A stretch of DNA of 61,158 nt from Chitinibacter sp. GC72. Its GTDB lineage: Bacteria > Pseudomonadota > Gammaproteobacteria > Burkholderiales > Chitinibacteraceae. The stretch lies in the NCBI RefSeq assembly GCF_009760905.1, contig NZ_VIRW01000018.1, positions 1-61,158 on the forward strand, written 5' to 3'. Shown here piece by piece: positions 22,195 to 31,088 of this stretch; positions within the stretch are counted from its first letter, which is position 1; every line of letters begins with the position of its first letter. The position numbers and the translations under genes were made by a program. The notes beneath the pieces are model-generated. The model saw nothing but the letters and a program-made list of their open reading frames with translations. It was not told the origin of the DNA and searched no databases.

Positions 22195-24939
22195 GTGTTT
22201 AACGTCGCTACCCGCCTCATGGCACAGTTAAGATACCCGAAAAAATTCCTAATTGTTTCAGTACTTTTTGCCGCTCCTACCGTTGTTTTATTATTTTTTG
22301 TCTGGTTTGCTGCAATAGATGATATTACCTTTGCCAAGCAAGAGCGGCGTGGGGTGGAATTGCTAAAACACCTCTATCCACTCTGGGTTGGCAGCCTAGA
22401 TACACCCGCGGCAGGCTCAAGCCCGAATTCTATCCATTTAAAGGAACTTCAGCAGAGCAATGCCGAAGTTGGCGAGGATTTGCAAGTAGCGAAAGAAGTA
22501 ACGGCAGTTGTATCACAACTCGAATCGGCCAGCTCAAGCGCAACGGATCCTTTGAGCAGCAAGCTCTTTGATTTAATCGCCCAGATTAATGACAACTCCA
22601 ATTTGATCCTAGATCCGGAAACCGCCAGCTATTATGTTGGCGACCTCACCATCGGAAAACTACCTAGTCTCGTCAATGATTTAACTCAAGCTCAACTGCA
22701 GATTGAACAAGGACAGTTTAATGAGCAAAAAACTCAGCTCATCTTATTGACTGCACCTGATCGGCTCAATGCAACTCGCCAACAAATCGAGAGCGCCATT
22801 CGTAAAGTAAACGGAAGCGAGCCTGCCGTTGCCACGCAATTGCAAAGCGCATTTCAAATCCTTTCTCAGCAACTCGAGCAATATAGCGCGCAATATCAAC
22901 GACAAATTGTTCAACCATTACAAAGTCAGCAGCTACCCACGCCAAATCAGGGCGAGATTAAACGACTGCGCACCTCAGTAATTGAGGCAGCCAATCAGCT
23001 GAGCAATCTGGGTTATGAACAACTTGATTTATTACTCAAGCAACGCATTGAGGGACGGCGAATTAAATTACTCGTGGCCTTCTCAACCGCCCTCATCGCT
23101 TTTTTAAGCGCCGCATGGTTATTAACTGGTTTTTATCTCTCTACACAGCGAAATTTACAACGTCTCAAAACGGCATTTCAAAATGTCGCGGAAGGCGATT
23201 TTTCAATTCCGCAAGCGTTGTCGGGCAATGATGAACTGACCGAACTCAACGTCGGCTTAGGACGTCTCGTGGAAAACTTGCGTGACTTTAGTGCTGAACA
23301 AATCAGCATGGCGAATGCACATGAAAATGGTGATATTCATTGCATTATGAATAGCGAACGATTTAGCGGAGGCTATCGAGAAATGGTTGAGCGTGTTAAC
23401 GAGCTTGTTCGCTCACACACGGGCATTCAAATGAAAATGGTGGCGCTCACTAGCTTATATACCCAAGGTGAGTACAGCCTGCATATGGATAGTATGAAAG
23501 GCTTAAAAGCAATGATTTCAACCGAGATTGATCATGTCAGAGAACGAATGGAATTGGCTGCGTCAGAGGCGGAATTTACACTCAGAGTAAAACAGGCTCT
23601 TGATCAAGTCTCCACTCCGGTACAAATTGCTGATGAGCAAGGCAAAATTATGTATTTCAACCTCGCTTGCAAAGGCCGTTTTGCGCAACATGCCGGCTTA
23701 AATAACGTCAGCGACTTATTACACACCCGCTTAAATTCCTTGCTACAGCACGCCAATCAATTACAAGGCATGGTCAAACACACACGCAGTGCGGATGTAC
23801 GCCTTGGTACAGGCACATACACGGTGACGCTCAGCCCAATTCTTGATGCCGAAGACAACATCGTCGGGCAAGTGGTTGAATGGCAAGACCGCACCGATGA
23901 ACTAGCAACCGCGAACGAAATTGCAGCCTTGGTCAATCGCGCAGCCAATGGCGATTTATCAGGCCGCATCGATTTAACCGGAAAAACCGGCTTTTTTGCC
24001 GAACTTGGGCAAAACCTGAATCAATTATTAAACACCAATGAACAGGGTCTTTCCGACATTAATCACATCTTAGCCGCTTTGGCCCGTGGCGATTTAACAC
24101 AAGAAATGACCGGTCAGCGCAAAGGGATATTTGACGAGTTACAACACAATGCTAACACCACCATTAGCCAATTAAGCCAAATTATTGCTGAGATTCGTGG
24201 CGCATCTAGTGCAGTGGCCGACAGCGTCAATTCCTTAGTTGGTGGCAATACCGAACTGACCGAACGCAGCCATCGACAAGCAGAAGCATCGAAAAAGACA
24301 GCCCAAACTGCCGCCAAAATCAGCGCTATGGTGAAAAGCAACGCAGAAACTACGGCATCAGCCAGCCAATTGGCCAGTACCGCCTCGAAACAAGCGAATG
24401 CTGGGCGTGAAACCATGGATCAAGTGACCAATGCAATGGCTAGGTTGACGCAAAGCGCGCGTCAAATTGCGGACATCACCAGTCTCATCGATGGCATTGC
24501 CTTTCAAACCAATATTCTGGCACTCAATGCCGCCGTAGAAGCTGCACGCGCGGGTGATTCGGGTCGTGGCTTTGCTGTCGTTGCCGCAGAGGTACGAAAT
24601 CTGGCGCAACGTTCAGCCAGTGCCGCTAAAGACATCAAAACCCTTATTGATGCTTCTGTTACCGAGATTCATCAAGGCCATCAGTTGGCGACACAATCCG
24701 CAACCCAAGTCCATGATGTCGTCAATCAGGTTCGTAGCCTCACCGATATGCTGAAGGAAATTGACCATGCATCACGCGAACAAAGCATGGGCGTGAATGA
24801 AATGAGCCAATCGATTGCGGCCATTGATACGGATGTGCAAGAAAACAGAGCGCTCTCGAATCGACTATCGCAAAACTCGAGCGAAATGATGTCACAAACT
24901 CAGCGACTTGATTCGGCAGTCTCGGTATTTCAAACCTAA
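22195..24939 (+). CDS. Large chemoreceptor with periplasmic domain and an internal PAS module
   Basis: A 914-aa protein from GTG 22195, preceded by AAGGGAT; an ATG (22219) is a possible alternative. TM1 is at ~17-39, followed by a ~250-residue helical periplasmic domain rich in Gln. TM2 is at ~292-315 (LLVAFSTALIAFLSAAWLLT), then HAMP-like segments. A PAS domain lies at ~458-565 (VSTPVQIADEQGKIMYFN), then another HAMP, then the MCP hairpin with tip NILALNAAVEAARAGDSGRG and VVAAEVRNLAQRSASAAKDI. The hairpin is of the Tar/Tsr-like type, unlike the KLAER type of the other three receptors here. The DNA looks richer in A+T (many TTA and ATT codons) than its neighbours, hinting at a different history. 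Signal unknown. Confidence 0.92.
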   Translation: MFNVATRLMAQLRYPKKFLIVSVLFAAPTVVLLFFVWFAAIDDITFAKQERRGVELLKHLYPLWVGSLDTPAAGSSPNSIHLKELQQSNAEVGEDLQVAKEVTAVVSQLESASSSATDPLSSKLFDLIAQINDNSNLILDPETASYYVGDLTIGKLPSLVNDLTQAQLQIEQGQFNEQKTQLILLTAPDRLNATRQQIESAIRKVNGSEPAVATQLQSAFQILSQQLEQYSAQYQRQIVQPLQSQQLPTPNQGEIKRLRTSVIEAANQLSNLGYEQLDLLLKQRIEGRRIKLLVAFSTALIAFLSAAWLLTGFYLSTQRNLQRLKTAFQNVAEGDFSIPQALSGNDELTELNVGLGRLVENLRDFSAEQISMANAHENGDIHCIMNSERFSGGYREMVERVNELVRSHTGIQMKMVALTSLYTQGEYSLHMDSMKGLKAMISTEIDHVRERMELAASEAEFTLRVKQALDQVSTPVQIADEQGKIMYFNLACKGRFAQHAGLNNVSDLLHTRLNSLLQHANQLQGMVKHTRSADVRLGTGTYTVTLSPILDAEDNIVGQVVEWQDRTDELATANEIAALVNRAANGDLSGRIDLTGKTGFFAELGQNLNQLLNTNEQGLSDINHILAALARGDLTQEMTGQRKGIFDELQHNANTTISQLSQIIAEIRGASSAVADSVNSLVGGNTELTERSHRQAEASKKTAQTAAKISAMVKSNAETTASASQLASTASKQANAGRETMDQVTNAMARLTQSARQIADITSLIDGIAFQTNILALNAAVEAARAGDSGRGFAVVAAEVRNLAQRSASAAKDIKTLIDASVTEIHQGHQLATQSATQVHDVVNQVRSLTDMLKEIDHASREQSMGVNEMSQSIAAIDTDVQENRALSNRLSQNSSEMMSQTQRLDSAVSVFQT

Positions 24940-24952
24940 ACACAATAAAATA

Positions 24953-24974
24953 GGCCCGTAAAGACGGGCCTTTT
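24953..24974 (+). terminator. Terminator of the 914-aa chemoreceptor gene
   Basis: GGCCCGT-AAAG-ACGGGCC stem followed by TTTT, 14 bp after the stop codon. Confidence 0.88.
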
Positions 24975-24979
24975 ACCAA

Positions 24980-25028
24980 TGTATACGCTGCAAATCCAAA
25001 TCAAACAATACCTACAGCAATATACCCT
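24980..25028. repeat. Dispersed palindromic repeat, copy 4
   Basis: A short left arm GTATACGCTGCA faces a well-conserved right arm CTACAGCAATATACCCT. It fills the space between the receptor terminator and the ppgK stop codon, which lies immediately next to the right arm. Confidence 0.65.
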
Positions 25029-25808
25029 CTAAATATCAAAGGCCTTTGCTGCTTCTAAAGCAGCACCGACTATACCCGCCTCATTTTTCAAAGTGGCCGC
25101 AACTAACTCAAAGCGCAGATTCTTCATCTCGGGGATGAATTTATCGGCTTTTTTGCTCACGCCACCGCCAATAATCACCAGATCTGGCGAGAACAGCAGT
25201 TGCAAATGCTCCAGATACGCATTCAGCCGCGGGTTGTAATCTTTCCAGCTGAGCTCTTTGTCTTCCTTGACCTTGGCCGAGCAATATTTCTCGGCAATCA
25301 TGTCTTTCGGGAAAATCAGATGGCCAAACTCGGTATTGGTAATCAGCTTGCCATCGACAATCAGCGCGCTACCAATGCCGGTACCCAGCGTGATCACGAT
25401 AATTTTGCCGCCACGGCCTTTGGCTGCACCAAAAGCCACTTCCGCCGCTCCCGCTGCATCGGCGTCATTGAGCATGATCAAGGGCAAGCCCGTTGCTGCT
25501 GACAGGATTTTTTGTGCCGGCGCGTTAATCCAGCTTTGATCTACATTGGCGGCTGACAGGGTGACGCCATTATGTACAATGGCCGGGAAGGTACAACCAA
25601 TCGGGCCACGCCATTGGAAATGGTCAACAATCTGCTTGACCACTTTGCCCACGGCTTCGGGCGTCGCAGGCTGCGGCGTTTCAATACGGTGACGCTCGGC
25701 GACTAGCTCGCCGGTTTCAACATTCACTGGCGCACCCTTGATCCCGGTGCCGCCGATATCAATCCCCAAAACAATTCGTGGCGTTGCTGTAGTCATCGTC
25801 TTTTTCAT
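25029..25808 (-). CDS. ppgK: Polyphosphate glucokinase (ROK family)
   Basis: A 259-aa product (ATG 25808). The phosphate-binding motif [15 protein letters not shown] is at the N-terminus; the family traits [28 protein letters not shown] and [16 protein letters not shown] follow. It lacks the Cys-rich zinc loop of ordinary ROK glucokinases and has [16 protein letters not shown] instead, which is typical of polyphosphate-dependent glucokinase. It phosphorylates glucose using polyphosphate (often also ATP). The enzyme is best known from actinobacteria but occurs in some betaproteobacteria. It stands alone, convergent with the chemoreceptor. Confidence 0.9.
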   Translation of the reverse strand: MKKTMTTATPRIVLGIDIGGTGIKGAPVNVETGELVAERHRIETPQPATPEAVGKVVKQIVDHFQWRGPIGCTFPAIVHNGVTLSAANVDQSWINAPAQKILSAATGLPLIMLNDADAAGAAEVAFGAAKGRGGKIIVITLGTGIGSALIVDGKLITNTEFGHLIFPKDMIAEKYCSAKVKEDKELSWKDYNPRLNAYLEHLQLLFSPDLVIIGGGVSKKADKFIPEMKNLRFELVAATLKNEAGIVGAALEAAKAFDI

Positions 25809-25889
25809 CAAAGAAAGTTGGGCTTAGTGTGCCATTCAAAATAAAGGCCACCAACACGATAAAACCCGTATGTGCCGGCCTATTCGCGC

Positions 25890-26477
25890 TTACTTGGGCT
25901 GGATATTGCGCAGCTGGATCAGACGGGCTTTGTCAGCCTCGGCTTTTTCCTTGATTTTGACCAGCTCAAGCTCTTGTCGGGCTAATGATTGATTAATTGT
26001 CTTGATCTCGTCGCGATTTAGATCAAGCTCTGTTTGCAAATCGGCTGAGATCGGTTTTTTGTTCTTTTTTAAACGCTCAACCTGCTGATTCAGTCGATTC
26101 TGGCGCTCTTGCAGCGTTTGCAAACGCAAGCGATTGGTTTGCTGGGCAGCGGCCAGCGCTTCAATCTGGCGGTCACGCAGAAGATCGACTTCTTCAGGCT
26201 TGGAAAATGATTGTAGCAAGGCTCTGTCTTTGCGACGTTGCTCGGTAGCGAGACGTTGCCGCTCCAGCTCTGCGGCGCGCTCGGCCTCACTCAGGTTATT
26301 GCCGATATTGCGGGCGCGACCATGCTTGTCCAGCTCGGTCACGTCCTTGCTCTGGCCGGACGGCGGTTTATCACTAAATTGCACCTTGCCGTTCTCGTCG
26401 ACCCAGCGGTAAAGCGTAGCCCCCTGAACGCTCAGAGCCATCGTGCACAGCAAAGCAAAAGCAATAAAACGCCGCAT
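25890..26477 (-). CDS. Secreted DUF4124 coiled-coil protein
   Basis: A 195-aa product with a signal peptide (MRRFIAFALLCTMALSVQGA). A DUF4124 module follows (TLYRWVDENGKVQFSDKPP), a short beta motif common at the N-terminus of periplasmic proteins of proteobacteria. The remainder (~60-195) is a charged, Gln/Glu/Lys-rich coiled coil. Function unknown. It starts 3 bp after the pyrE stop and is probably co-transcribed with pyrE; the metabolic link, if any, is unclear. Confidence 0.85.
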   Translation of the reverse strand: MRRFIAFALLCTMALSVQGATLYRWVDENGKVQFSDKPPSGQSKDVTELDKHGRARNIGNNLSEAERAAELERQRLATEQRRKDRALLQSFSKPEEVDLLRDRQIEALAAAQQTNRLRLQTLQERQNRLNQQVERLKKNKKPISADLQTELDLNRDEIKTINQSLARQELELVKIKEKAEADKARLIQLRNIQPK

Positions 26478-26480
26478 AAC

Positions 26481-27128
26481 TTAACCTTGATCTATCCCGT
26501 ACTGGCTACGGTATTGTTGGACTTTGGCCAGATTCTCAGTCATTCCGTCCTGATCAGCAAGGAAAGTCAGCAAATCTTGCAAAGATGCAATAGGGATAAC
26601 CGGAATGCCGAATTGCTGCTCGACTTCCTGTACCGCAGAGAGCTCTCCCTGGCCGCGCTCCATGCGATCAAGTGCAATCAATACACCTGCCGGCTCGGCA
26701 CCTGCGGCACGGATCATATTCACCGATTCGCGCACCGAAGTACCAGCGGAAATCACATCATCAATAATCATCACGCGCCCCTTGAGTGGCGCACCGACCA
26801 GCACCCCACCCTCGCCGTGATCTTTCGCTTCTTTGCGATTGAAGACAAAGGGCACATTGTGGCCGGCGTTAGCCAGCGCCACCGCTGTGGCCGAGGCCAG
26901 CACAATCCCTTTATAAGCAGGCCCAAACAGCACATCAAACTGAACTTTTGATGCCAAGGCGGCCTGCGCATAAAACCGCGCCAATTCGCCGACCGACGTA
27001 CCGTCGCTAAACAAACCTGCATTAAAGAAGTACGGCGAGTTGCGACCCGCTTTGGTGATAAAATCGCCAAAACAGAGTACTTTCTGCTCAACGGCAAAGC
27101 GGATGAAATCTTGACGGAAGTTAGTCAT
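26481..27128 (-). CDS. pyrE: Orotate phosphoribosyltransferase
   Basis: A 215-aa product from ATG 27128 ([18 protein letters not shown]), matching the family length of about 213; the longer ORF adds 14 residues with no homology. It has YFFNAGLF (orotate site), [26 protein letters not shown] (catalytic loop) and the PRPP-binding [18 protein letters not shown]. It converts orotate and PRPP to OMP in pyrimidine synthesis. It is divergent from the exonuclease III gene; its leader contains a strong hairpin. Confidence 0.97.
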   Translation of the reverse strand: MTNFRQDFIRFAVEQKVLCFGDFITKAGRNSPYFFNAGLFSDGTSVGELARFYAQAALASKVQFDVLFGPAYKGIVLASATAVALANAGHNVPFVFNRKEAKDHGEGGVLVGAPLKGRVMIIDDVISAGTSVRESVNMIRAAGAEPAGVLIALDRMERGQGELSAVQEVEQQFGIPVIPIASLQDLLTFLADQDGMTENLAKVQQYRSQYGIDQG

Positions 27129-27157
27129 CGGATAGTCCTGAAGCTGTAGGTAGTGGA

Positions 27158-27198
27158 CAAAAGTATCCACGCTAGGCGAAGCCGCGTGGGAACTTTTG
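27158..27198 (-). promoter_or_regulatory. Leader hairpin upstream of pyrE, attenuator-like
   Basis: On the minus strand CAAAAGTTCCCACGC (27198-27184) and GCGTGGATACTTTTG (27172-27158) pair with two mismatches around a GGCTTCGCC mini-hairpin. The stem ends in TTTTG and stops 30 nt before the pyrE ATG. Pyrimidine genes are often attenuated, but the T run is short, so attenuation is a guess. Confidence 0.4.
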
Positions 27199-27253
27199 CT
27201 TTAACACTTAATTTCACAATACCCGTAAGCATAGCATTACAAGGATACGTCGC

Positions 27254-28027
27254 GTGCGCATTATTTCTGCCAATTTGAACGGGATTCGTTCTGCCACGAC
27301 CAAAGGTTTTTTTAACTGGCTCGCCAGCCAGAACGCCGATGTCATCGGCGTGCAGGAGTTGAAAGCCCAGGAGGCCGACCTCAAGCCCGAGCATACGCCC
27401 GCCGGGTTTCATGCTTATTTCCACTATGCAGAGAAAAAAGGCTACAGCGGCGTCGCTCTCTATTGCCGCCGCGAGCCCGACGAGGTCATTACCGGATTGG
27501 ATATTGCCGACATCGATGCGGAAGGGCGTTATCTGGAAGTGCGCTTTGGCAAGCTGTCGGTGGTGTCGCTCTATCTGCCATCGGGTTCGTCATCCGAAGA
27601 GCGCCAAGAGGTGAAATTCAGCTTTCTGGAACGCTTCTGGCCACGGCTGAACGCGCTGCGCGAGTCGGGCCGTGATGTGATCATCATGGGCGACTGGAAT
27701 ATCGCACATCACGAGATTGACCTGAAAAACTGGAAAGGCAATCTGAAAAATTCGGGCTTTCTGCCCGAAGAGCGCGCCTGGATGACCCAGCTGCTCAATA
27801 GTGGCTGGGTCGACACCTGGCGCACACTTTACCCGCAAATCCCCGGCTACACCTGGTGGAGCAATCGCGGCCAGGCTTATGCCAAAGACGTGGGTTGGCG
27901 GATCGACTATCAGATAGCAACACCTGCGCTCGCGGCCACCGCGACTGCGGCCAGTATTTATAAAGACGAGAAGTTTTCCGATCACGCGCCGCTGATTGTG
28001 GATTACGACTATCCGCTGGCGCTTTAA
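27254..28027 (+). CDS. xthA: Exodeoxyribonuclease III (AP endonuclease family)
   Basis: A 257-aa product from GTG 27254 with AAGGA upstream. It starts RIISANLNGIRSATTKG and contains the metal-binding glutamate in VIGVQELKAQ (~34), GYSGVALYCRR, the catalytic IIMGDWNIAH (~150) and the C-terminal GWRIDYQIAT and KFSDHAPLIVDY. It repairs abasic sites and degrades 3' ends of duplex DNA. Full length. It lies divergently from pyrE, an arrangement common in betaproteobacteria. Confidence 0.95.
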   Translation: MRIISANLNGIRSATTKGFFNWLASQNADVIGVQELKAQEADLKPEHTPAGFHAYFHYAEKKGYSGVALYCRREPDEVITGLDIADIDAEGRYLEVRFGKLSVVSLYLPSGSSSEERQEVKFSFLERFWPRLNALRESGRDVIIMGDWNIAHHEIDLKNWKGNLKNSGFLPEERAWMTQLLNSGWVDTWRTLYPQIPGYTWWSNRGQAYAKDVGWRIDYQIATPALAATATAASIYKDEKFSDHAPLIVDYDYPLAL

Positions 28028-28036
28028 TACACCCCA

Positions 28037-28085
28037 ATGTATTGCCCCCAATAACAATCAGAACAAGCCCTACAGCGATATACCC
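28037..28085. repeat. Dispersed palindromic repeat, copy 5, abutting the ampG start codon
   Basis: A weak left arm (ATGTATTGC) faces a strong right arm CCTACAGCGATATACCC, which ends exactly one base before the ampG ATG (28086). The right arm therefore occupies the place where a ribosome binding site should be. Confidence 0.6.
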
Positions 28086-29348
28086 ATGAATATCAATCAC
28101 TACCTTGCGGTCTTTAACAATCGCCGCATCGCTGCGGCGATGTTTCTGGGCTTCGCTTCGGGCTTGCCGCTGGCGCTCACCGGCTCGACCTTGCAGGCGT
28201 GGCTATCGGACGCCGGTCTCGACATCAAAACCATCGCCTGGTTCACCTTGGTCGGCCAGCCGTATACGTGGAAATTTCTGTGGTCGCCATTAATTGATCG
28301 TTTCCCGATGCCGTTTCTTGGGCGGCGGCGTGGCTGGATGTTGCTAGCGCAGCTGGCCTTGGCGGGAGCGATTGCAACGATGGGCGGGCTGGACCCGCAA
28401 ACGCATCTGGCGACTTTTGCCGTACTGGCGATTCTGGTGGCGTTTTTCTCGGCAACGCAGGATGTTGTTATCGACGCTTATCGAACCGAAACCCTGCATC
28501 AAACCGAGCGCGGCGCGGGTGCGGCGGTCGGCGTGTTTGGCTACCGCATGGCGATGCTCACCTCAGGGGCGCTGGCCTTGATTCTGGCCGATGGCATCCT
28601 GAGCTGGCAGCAAACCTATTGGGTAATGGCCGCCTTGATGGCGGCAATGGCGGTGGTGACGCTGCTCTCGCCCGAGCCGGAAGTGCAGTACCAGCCGCCA
28701 CGCTCGCTGCGCGAAGCGATTGTCGAGCCGCTGCATGAGTTTTTCAGCCGTGATGGTGCCATCATGCTCTTGGTGCTGGTCGTCGCGTATAAATTGGGCG
28801 ACGCGTTTGCTGGCAGCCTGTCGACCAAATTTCTGCTCGATATGGGCTACGCCAAAACGCAAATCGGCTCGGCCAATAAAGTGTTTGGCATGATCGCCAC
28901 GATTGTCGGCGGCTTTAGCGGTGCGGTGCTGATGCTGCGCTGGGGGCTGTTTCGCTCGCTCTTGGTATTTGGCGTGCTGCAGGCGCTGACGAATCTGGGC
29001 TACTGGCTGATCGCGCTACACGGCGCGCCCAGCTTGCCACTGCTGTATTTTGCGATTGGTGGCGAGAATCTGGCGGGTGGCATGGGGACAACGGCTGCCG
29101 TCGCGCTACTGATGAGCTTGTGCAATCCGCGTTTTACCGCGACCCAGTTTGCTTTGCTATCGGCACTGGCAGCGTTTGGCCGCGTGTATGTCGGCCCAGC
29201 TTCGGGCTATTTGGTGGTTGCTCTCGGTTGGGCGCATTTCTTTGTGTTCTCGGCCATCGTCGCGATTCCGGGCTTGCTGCTGGTTCTGTATTTACGCAAA
29301 ACCATCACCGCGCTGGATGCGCCGCGTGAATTGCCGGGCGACGATTAA
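28086..29348 (+). CDS. ampG: AmpG-family muropeptide MFS permease
   Basis: A 420-aa membrane protein (12 or more helices). It starts MNINHYLAVFNNRRIAAAM and continues FLGFASGLPLALTGSTLQAWL (in part), characteristic of AmpG, with WKFLWSPLIDRFPMPFLGRRRGWM near 60. AmpG imports anhydro-muropeptides from the periplasm for cell-wall recycling and feeds AmpC induction in many Gram-negatives. The ORF could extend 30 codons upstream but that part overlaps the exonuclease gene and a repeat. No clear Shine-Dalgarno sequence precedes the ATG. Its 3' end overlaps the GIY-YIG gene by 4 bp, tail to tail. Confidence 0.9.
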   Translation: MNINHYLAVFNNRRIAAAMFLGFASGLPLALTGSTLQAWLSDAGLDIKTIAWFTLVGQPYTWKFLWSPLIDRFPMPFLGRRRGWMLLAQLALAGAIATMGGLDPQTHLATFAVLAILVAFFSATQDVVIDAYRTETLHQTERGAGAAVGVFGYRMAMLTSGALALILADGILSWQQTYWVMAALMAAMAVVTLLSPEPEVQYQPPRSLREAIVEPLHEFFSRDGAIMLLVLVVAYKLGDAFAGSLSTKFLLDMGYAKTQIGSANKVFGMIATIVGGFSGAVLMLRWGLFRSLLVFGVLQALTNLGYWLIALHGAPSLPLLYFAIGGENLAGGMGTTAAVALLMSLCNPRFTATQFALLSALAAFGRVYVGPASGYLVVALGWAHFFVFSAIVAIPGLLLVLYLRKTITALDAPRELPGDD

Positions 29349-29653
29349 GCGCTAGCGAGTTGCCACAGCTGCTGCGCATCACAATAAAACGCTGGCAATC
29401 GCGGAGCATCTCCGGCGATCCAGCGTTTTTTATCGGCCACATTCAGCTGCTTGATGGCGTATTCAAGCTTAAGTGCCACGCTGCGGTTGGCGCATGGCAG
29501 CACCAGCGCAATGGATTCGGGCGGGTGGGCGCGGGTGTATTTGGCGCCTTTGCCCGCTTGATGTGCGGCAAAGCGCTTGGCTACATCGACCGCTACGCCG
29601 GTGTACAAACTGCCGTCGCGGCAGCGCAAAAGATAAACAAACCACGGCTGCAT
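29345..29653 (-). CDS. GIY-YIG endonuclease-like protein (UPF0213 type)
   Basis: A 102-aa product from ATG 29653 (MQPWFVYLLRCRDGSLYTGVA). The longer ORF starts inside a terminator hairpin and is rejected. Its single domain has the GIY-YIG order: VYLLRC, SLYTGVA, DVAKRFAAHQAGKGAKYTR, then EYAIKQL. This small stand-alone family (YhbQ-like) has a nuclease fold; a role in DNA maintenance is suggested for homologues but is not established for this protein. Confidence 0.9.
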   Translation of the reverse strand: MQPWFVYLLRCRDGSLYTGVAVDVAKRFAAHQAGKGAKYTRAHPPESIALVLPCANRSVALKLEYAIKQLNVADKKRWIAGDAPRLPAFYCDAQQLWQLASA

Positions 29654-29700
29654 TGGCAGGAAACTCGTCTGTTGGCGCACTGGGCCATAACGATACCCGA

Positions 29701-29730
29701 AAATAACAAAACCCCGCACTGCGGGGTTTG
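29701..29730 (-). terminator. Terminator of the BON-domain gene
   Basis: AAACCCCGC-AGT-GCGGGGTTT on the minus strand, then TTGTTATTTT; 22 bp after the BON gene stop. Confidence 0.88.
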
Positions 29731-29752
29731 GCTTGCGGCAAAAACCGGATAA

Positions 29753-30040
29753 TCAGTTTTTTGGCATGATGTCGTTATTGACGAATTTAATGCCCTTGAT
29801 GGCTTCGGCGATCATACCGGCTTGCGCCATTTGCTCGCCTTCATCAACCGAACCGCTTAATTTCACGTCATAGGTATCAGTGGCCTTCACTTGGATATCA
29901 AATGGCTTCAAAACAGGGTCAGCGTCGAGCGCCGCTTTGGTTTTCATGGCCAGACAAGCCCAAACACAAGCGTCGGAAGCTTGGGCTGTATTGAAGGTAG
30001 CAGCGGCGAGCAAAGTCGCGATCAGGGCAATGCGTTTCAT
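29753..30040 (-). CDS. Small periplasmic BON-domain protein
   Basis: A 95-aa product from ATG 30040 (MKRIALIATLLAAATFNTAQA signal peptide, cleavage about 21-22). The mature 74 residues are mostly one BON domain: MKTKAALDADPVLKPFDIQVKA at the start and KGIKFVNNDI at the end, with the central V-x-L-S-G-S-V motif. BON domains bind membranes or proteins at the cell envelope, often in stress proteins. Two Cys in DACVWACLAM could form a disulphide. It is divergent from nudC. Confidence 0.85.
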   Translation of the reverse strand: MKRIALIATLLAAATFNTAQASDACVWACLAMKTKAALDADPVLKPFDIQVKATDTYDVKLSGSVDEGEQMAQAGMIAEAIKGIKFVNNDIMPKN

Positions 30041-30247
30041 CTTGTCTTCTCTCTGAATGTGGCCCACAGGGCTTGGATATGCTGGCGATTCTAGTTGGTG
30101 CACATTACAGAAAGATTTAATTTTCAAGACAAATTCAAGACAGAGCGCCCACGCAGCCCGGATCAAAGATCAATTCGCATGCGTGCAAGGTGCTTGTTAC
30201 ACTAGAGCCTGCTAATTCATAGCTCAACGTCATTCAAGCCCGAGCCC

Positions 30248-31057
30248 ATGCTGCCCAACGATTTCACTCCCGCACATACCCATACCGAGCATATCCACGC
30301 AGAAGATATTGTCATTGCCCTACATGGCAATACCCTGCTATGCGATCAAAGCGGTCTGGCCAGCATGGCGCACATTGCGCGCCTGCCCAGCGCCGATTAT
30401 CAGCTCATCATTGGCCATTATCAGGGGCGGGCTGTCCATTTGCTGTACTGGCGCGAGCTAGCATTGCCCGACACACTGAAAGCGCTGGAGCTACGCGCCA
30501 GCCATGCGCTGATTGGCGAAGAATTATGGCTGCTGGCCGGGCGCGCCAGCCAGATTGCCACCTTTTATCACACGCACCGCTTTTGCGGCGTGTGCGGCGC
30601 GTCGACCCGGCCTTTGGCGCACGAGGCGGCGTGTGAATGCAGCAGCTGCGGTCATCGCGTCTGGCCACGCATTTCACCCGCGGTGATGGTACTGATCCGG
30701 CGCGGGAACGAGATCTTACTTGCACGCTCACCACATTTTCGCGCTGGCATGTATAGCGCCGTGGCCGGTTATGTCGAGCCTGGAGAAAGCCTGGAGCAAT
30801 GCGCGCACCGCGAGGTACTCGAAGAAGTCGGCGTGCGGATTAAAAATCTGCACTGGTTTGGCAGCCAGAGCTGGGCTTTTCCGCATTCCTTGATGCTGGC
30901 CTTTATTGCCGACTACGAGTCCGGCGAAATCGTCTGCCAGGAAGGCGAAATCGAAGATGCGCGCTGGTTTGATCTGACCGCGCTACCCGATTTGCCAAGC
31001 AGCTACAGCGTGGCGTGGCGGCTGATTGATGCGGTACGTCGGGGTGAGGCGGTTTAA
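30248..31057 (+). CDS. nudC: NADH pyrophosphatase / NAD-cap hydrolase NudC
   Basis: A 269-aa product. A zinc ribbon (CGVCGAS near 115, CSSCG near 133) precedes the Nudix box GYVEPGESLEQCAHREVLEEVG (20+ residues at ~176-197; key residues G-x5-E-x7-REVLEEVG). The NudC-specific SQSWAFPHSLM follows. It hydrolyses NADH to NMNH and AMP and removes NAD caps from RNA. Full length, apparently monocistronic, followed by a palindromic element. Confidence 0.95.
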   Translation: MLPNDFTPAHTHTEHIHAEDIVIALHGNTLLCDQSGLASMAHIARLPSADYQLIIGHYQGRAVHLLYWRELALPDTLKALELRASHALIGEELWLLAGRASQIATFYHTHRFCGVCGASTRPLAHEAACECSSCGHRVWPRISPAVMVLIRRGNEILLARSPHFRAGMYSAVAGYVEPGESLEQCAHREVLEEVGVRIKNLHWFGSQSWAFPHSLMLAFIADYESGEIVCQEGEIEDARWFDLTALPDLPSSYSVAWRLIDAVRRGEAV

Positions 31058-31088
31058 CTCATCGATAAGAAATCGCCAAACACTGCGC

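Noticed and set aside
29654-29719. 22-residue N-terminal extension of the GIY-YIG protein
   Set aside because: It begins inside the terminator of the upstream BON gene and lacks a ribosome binding site.
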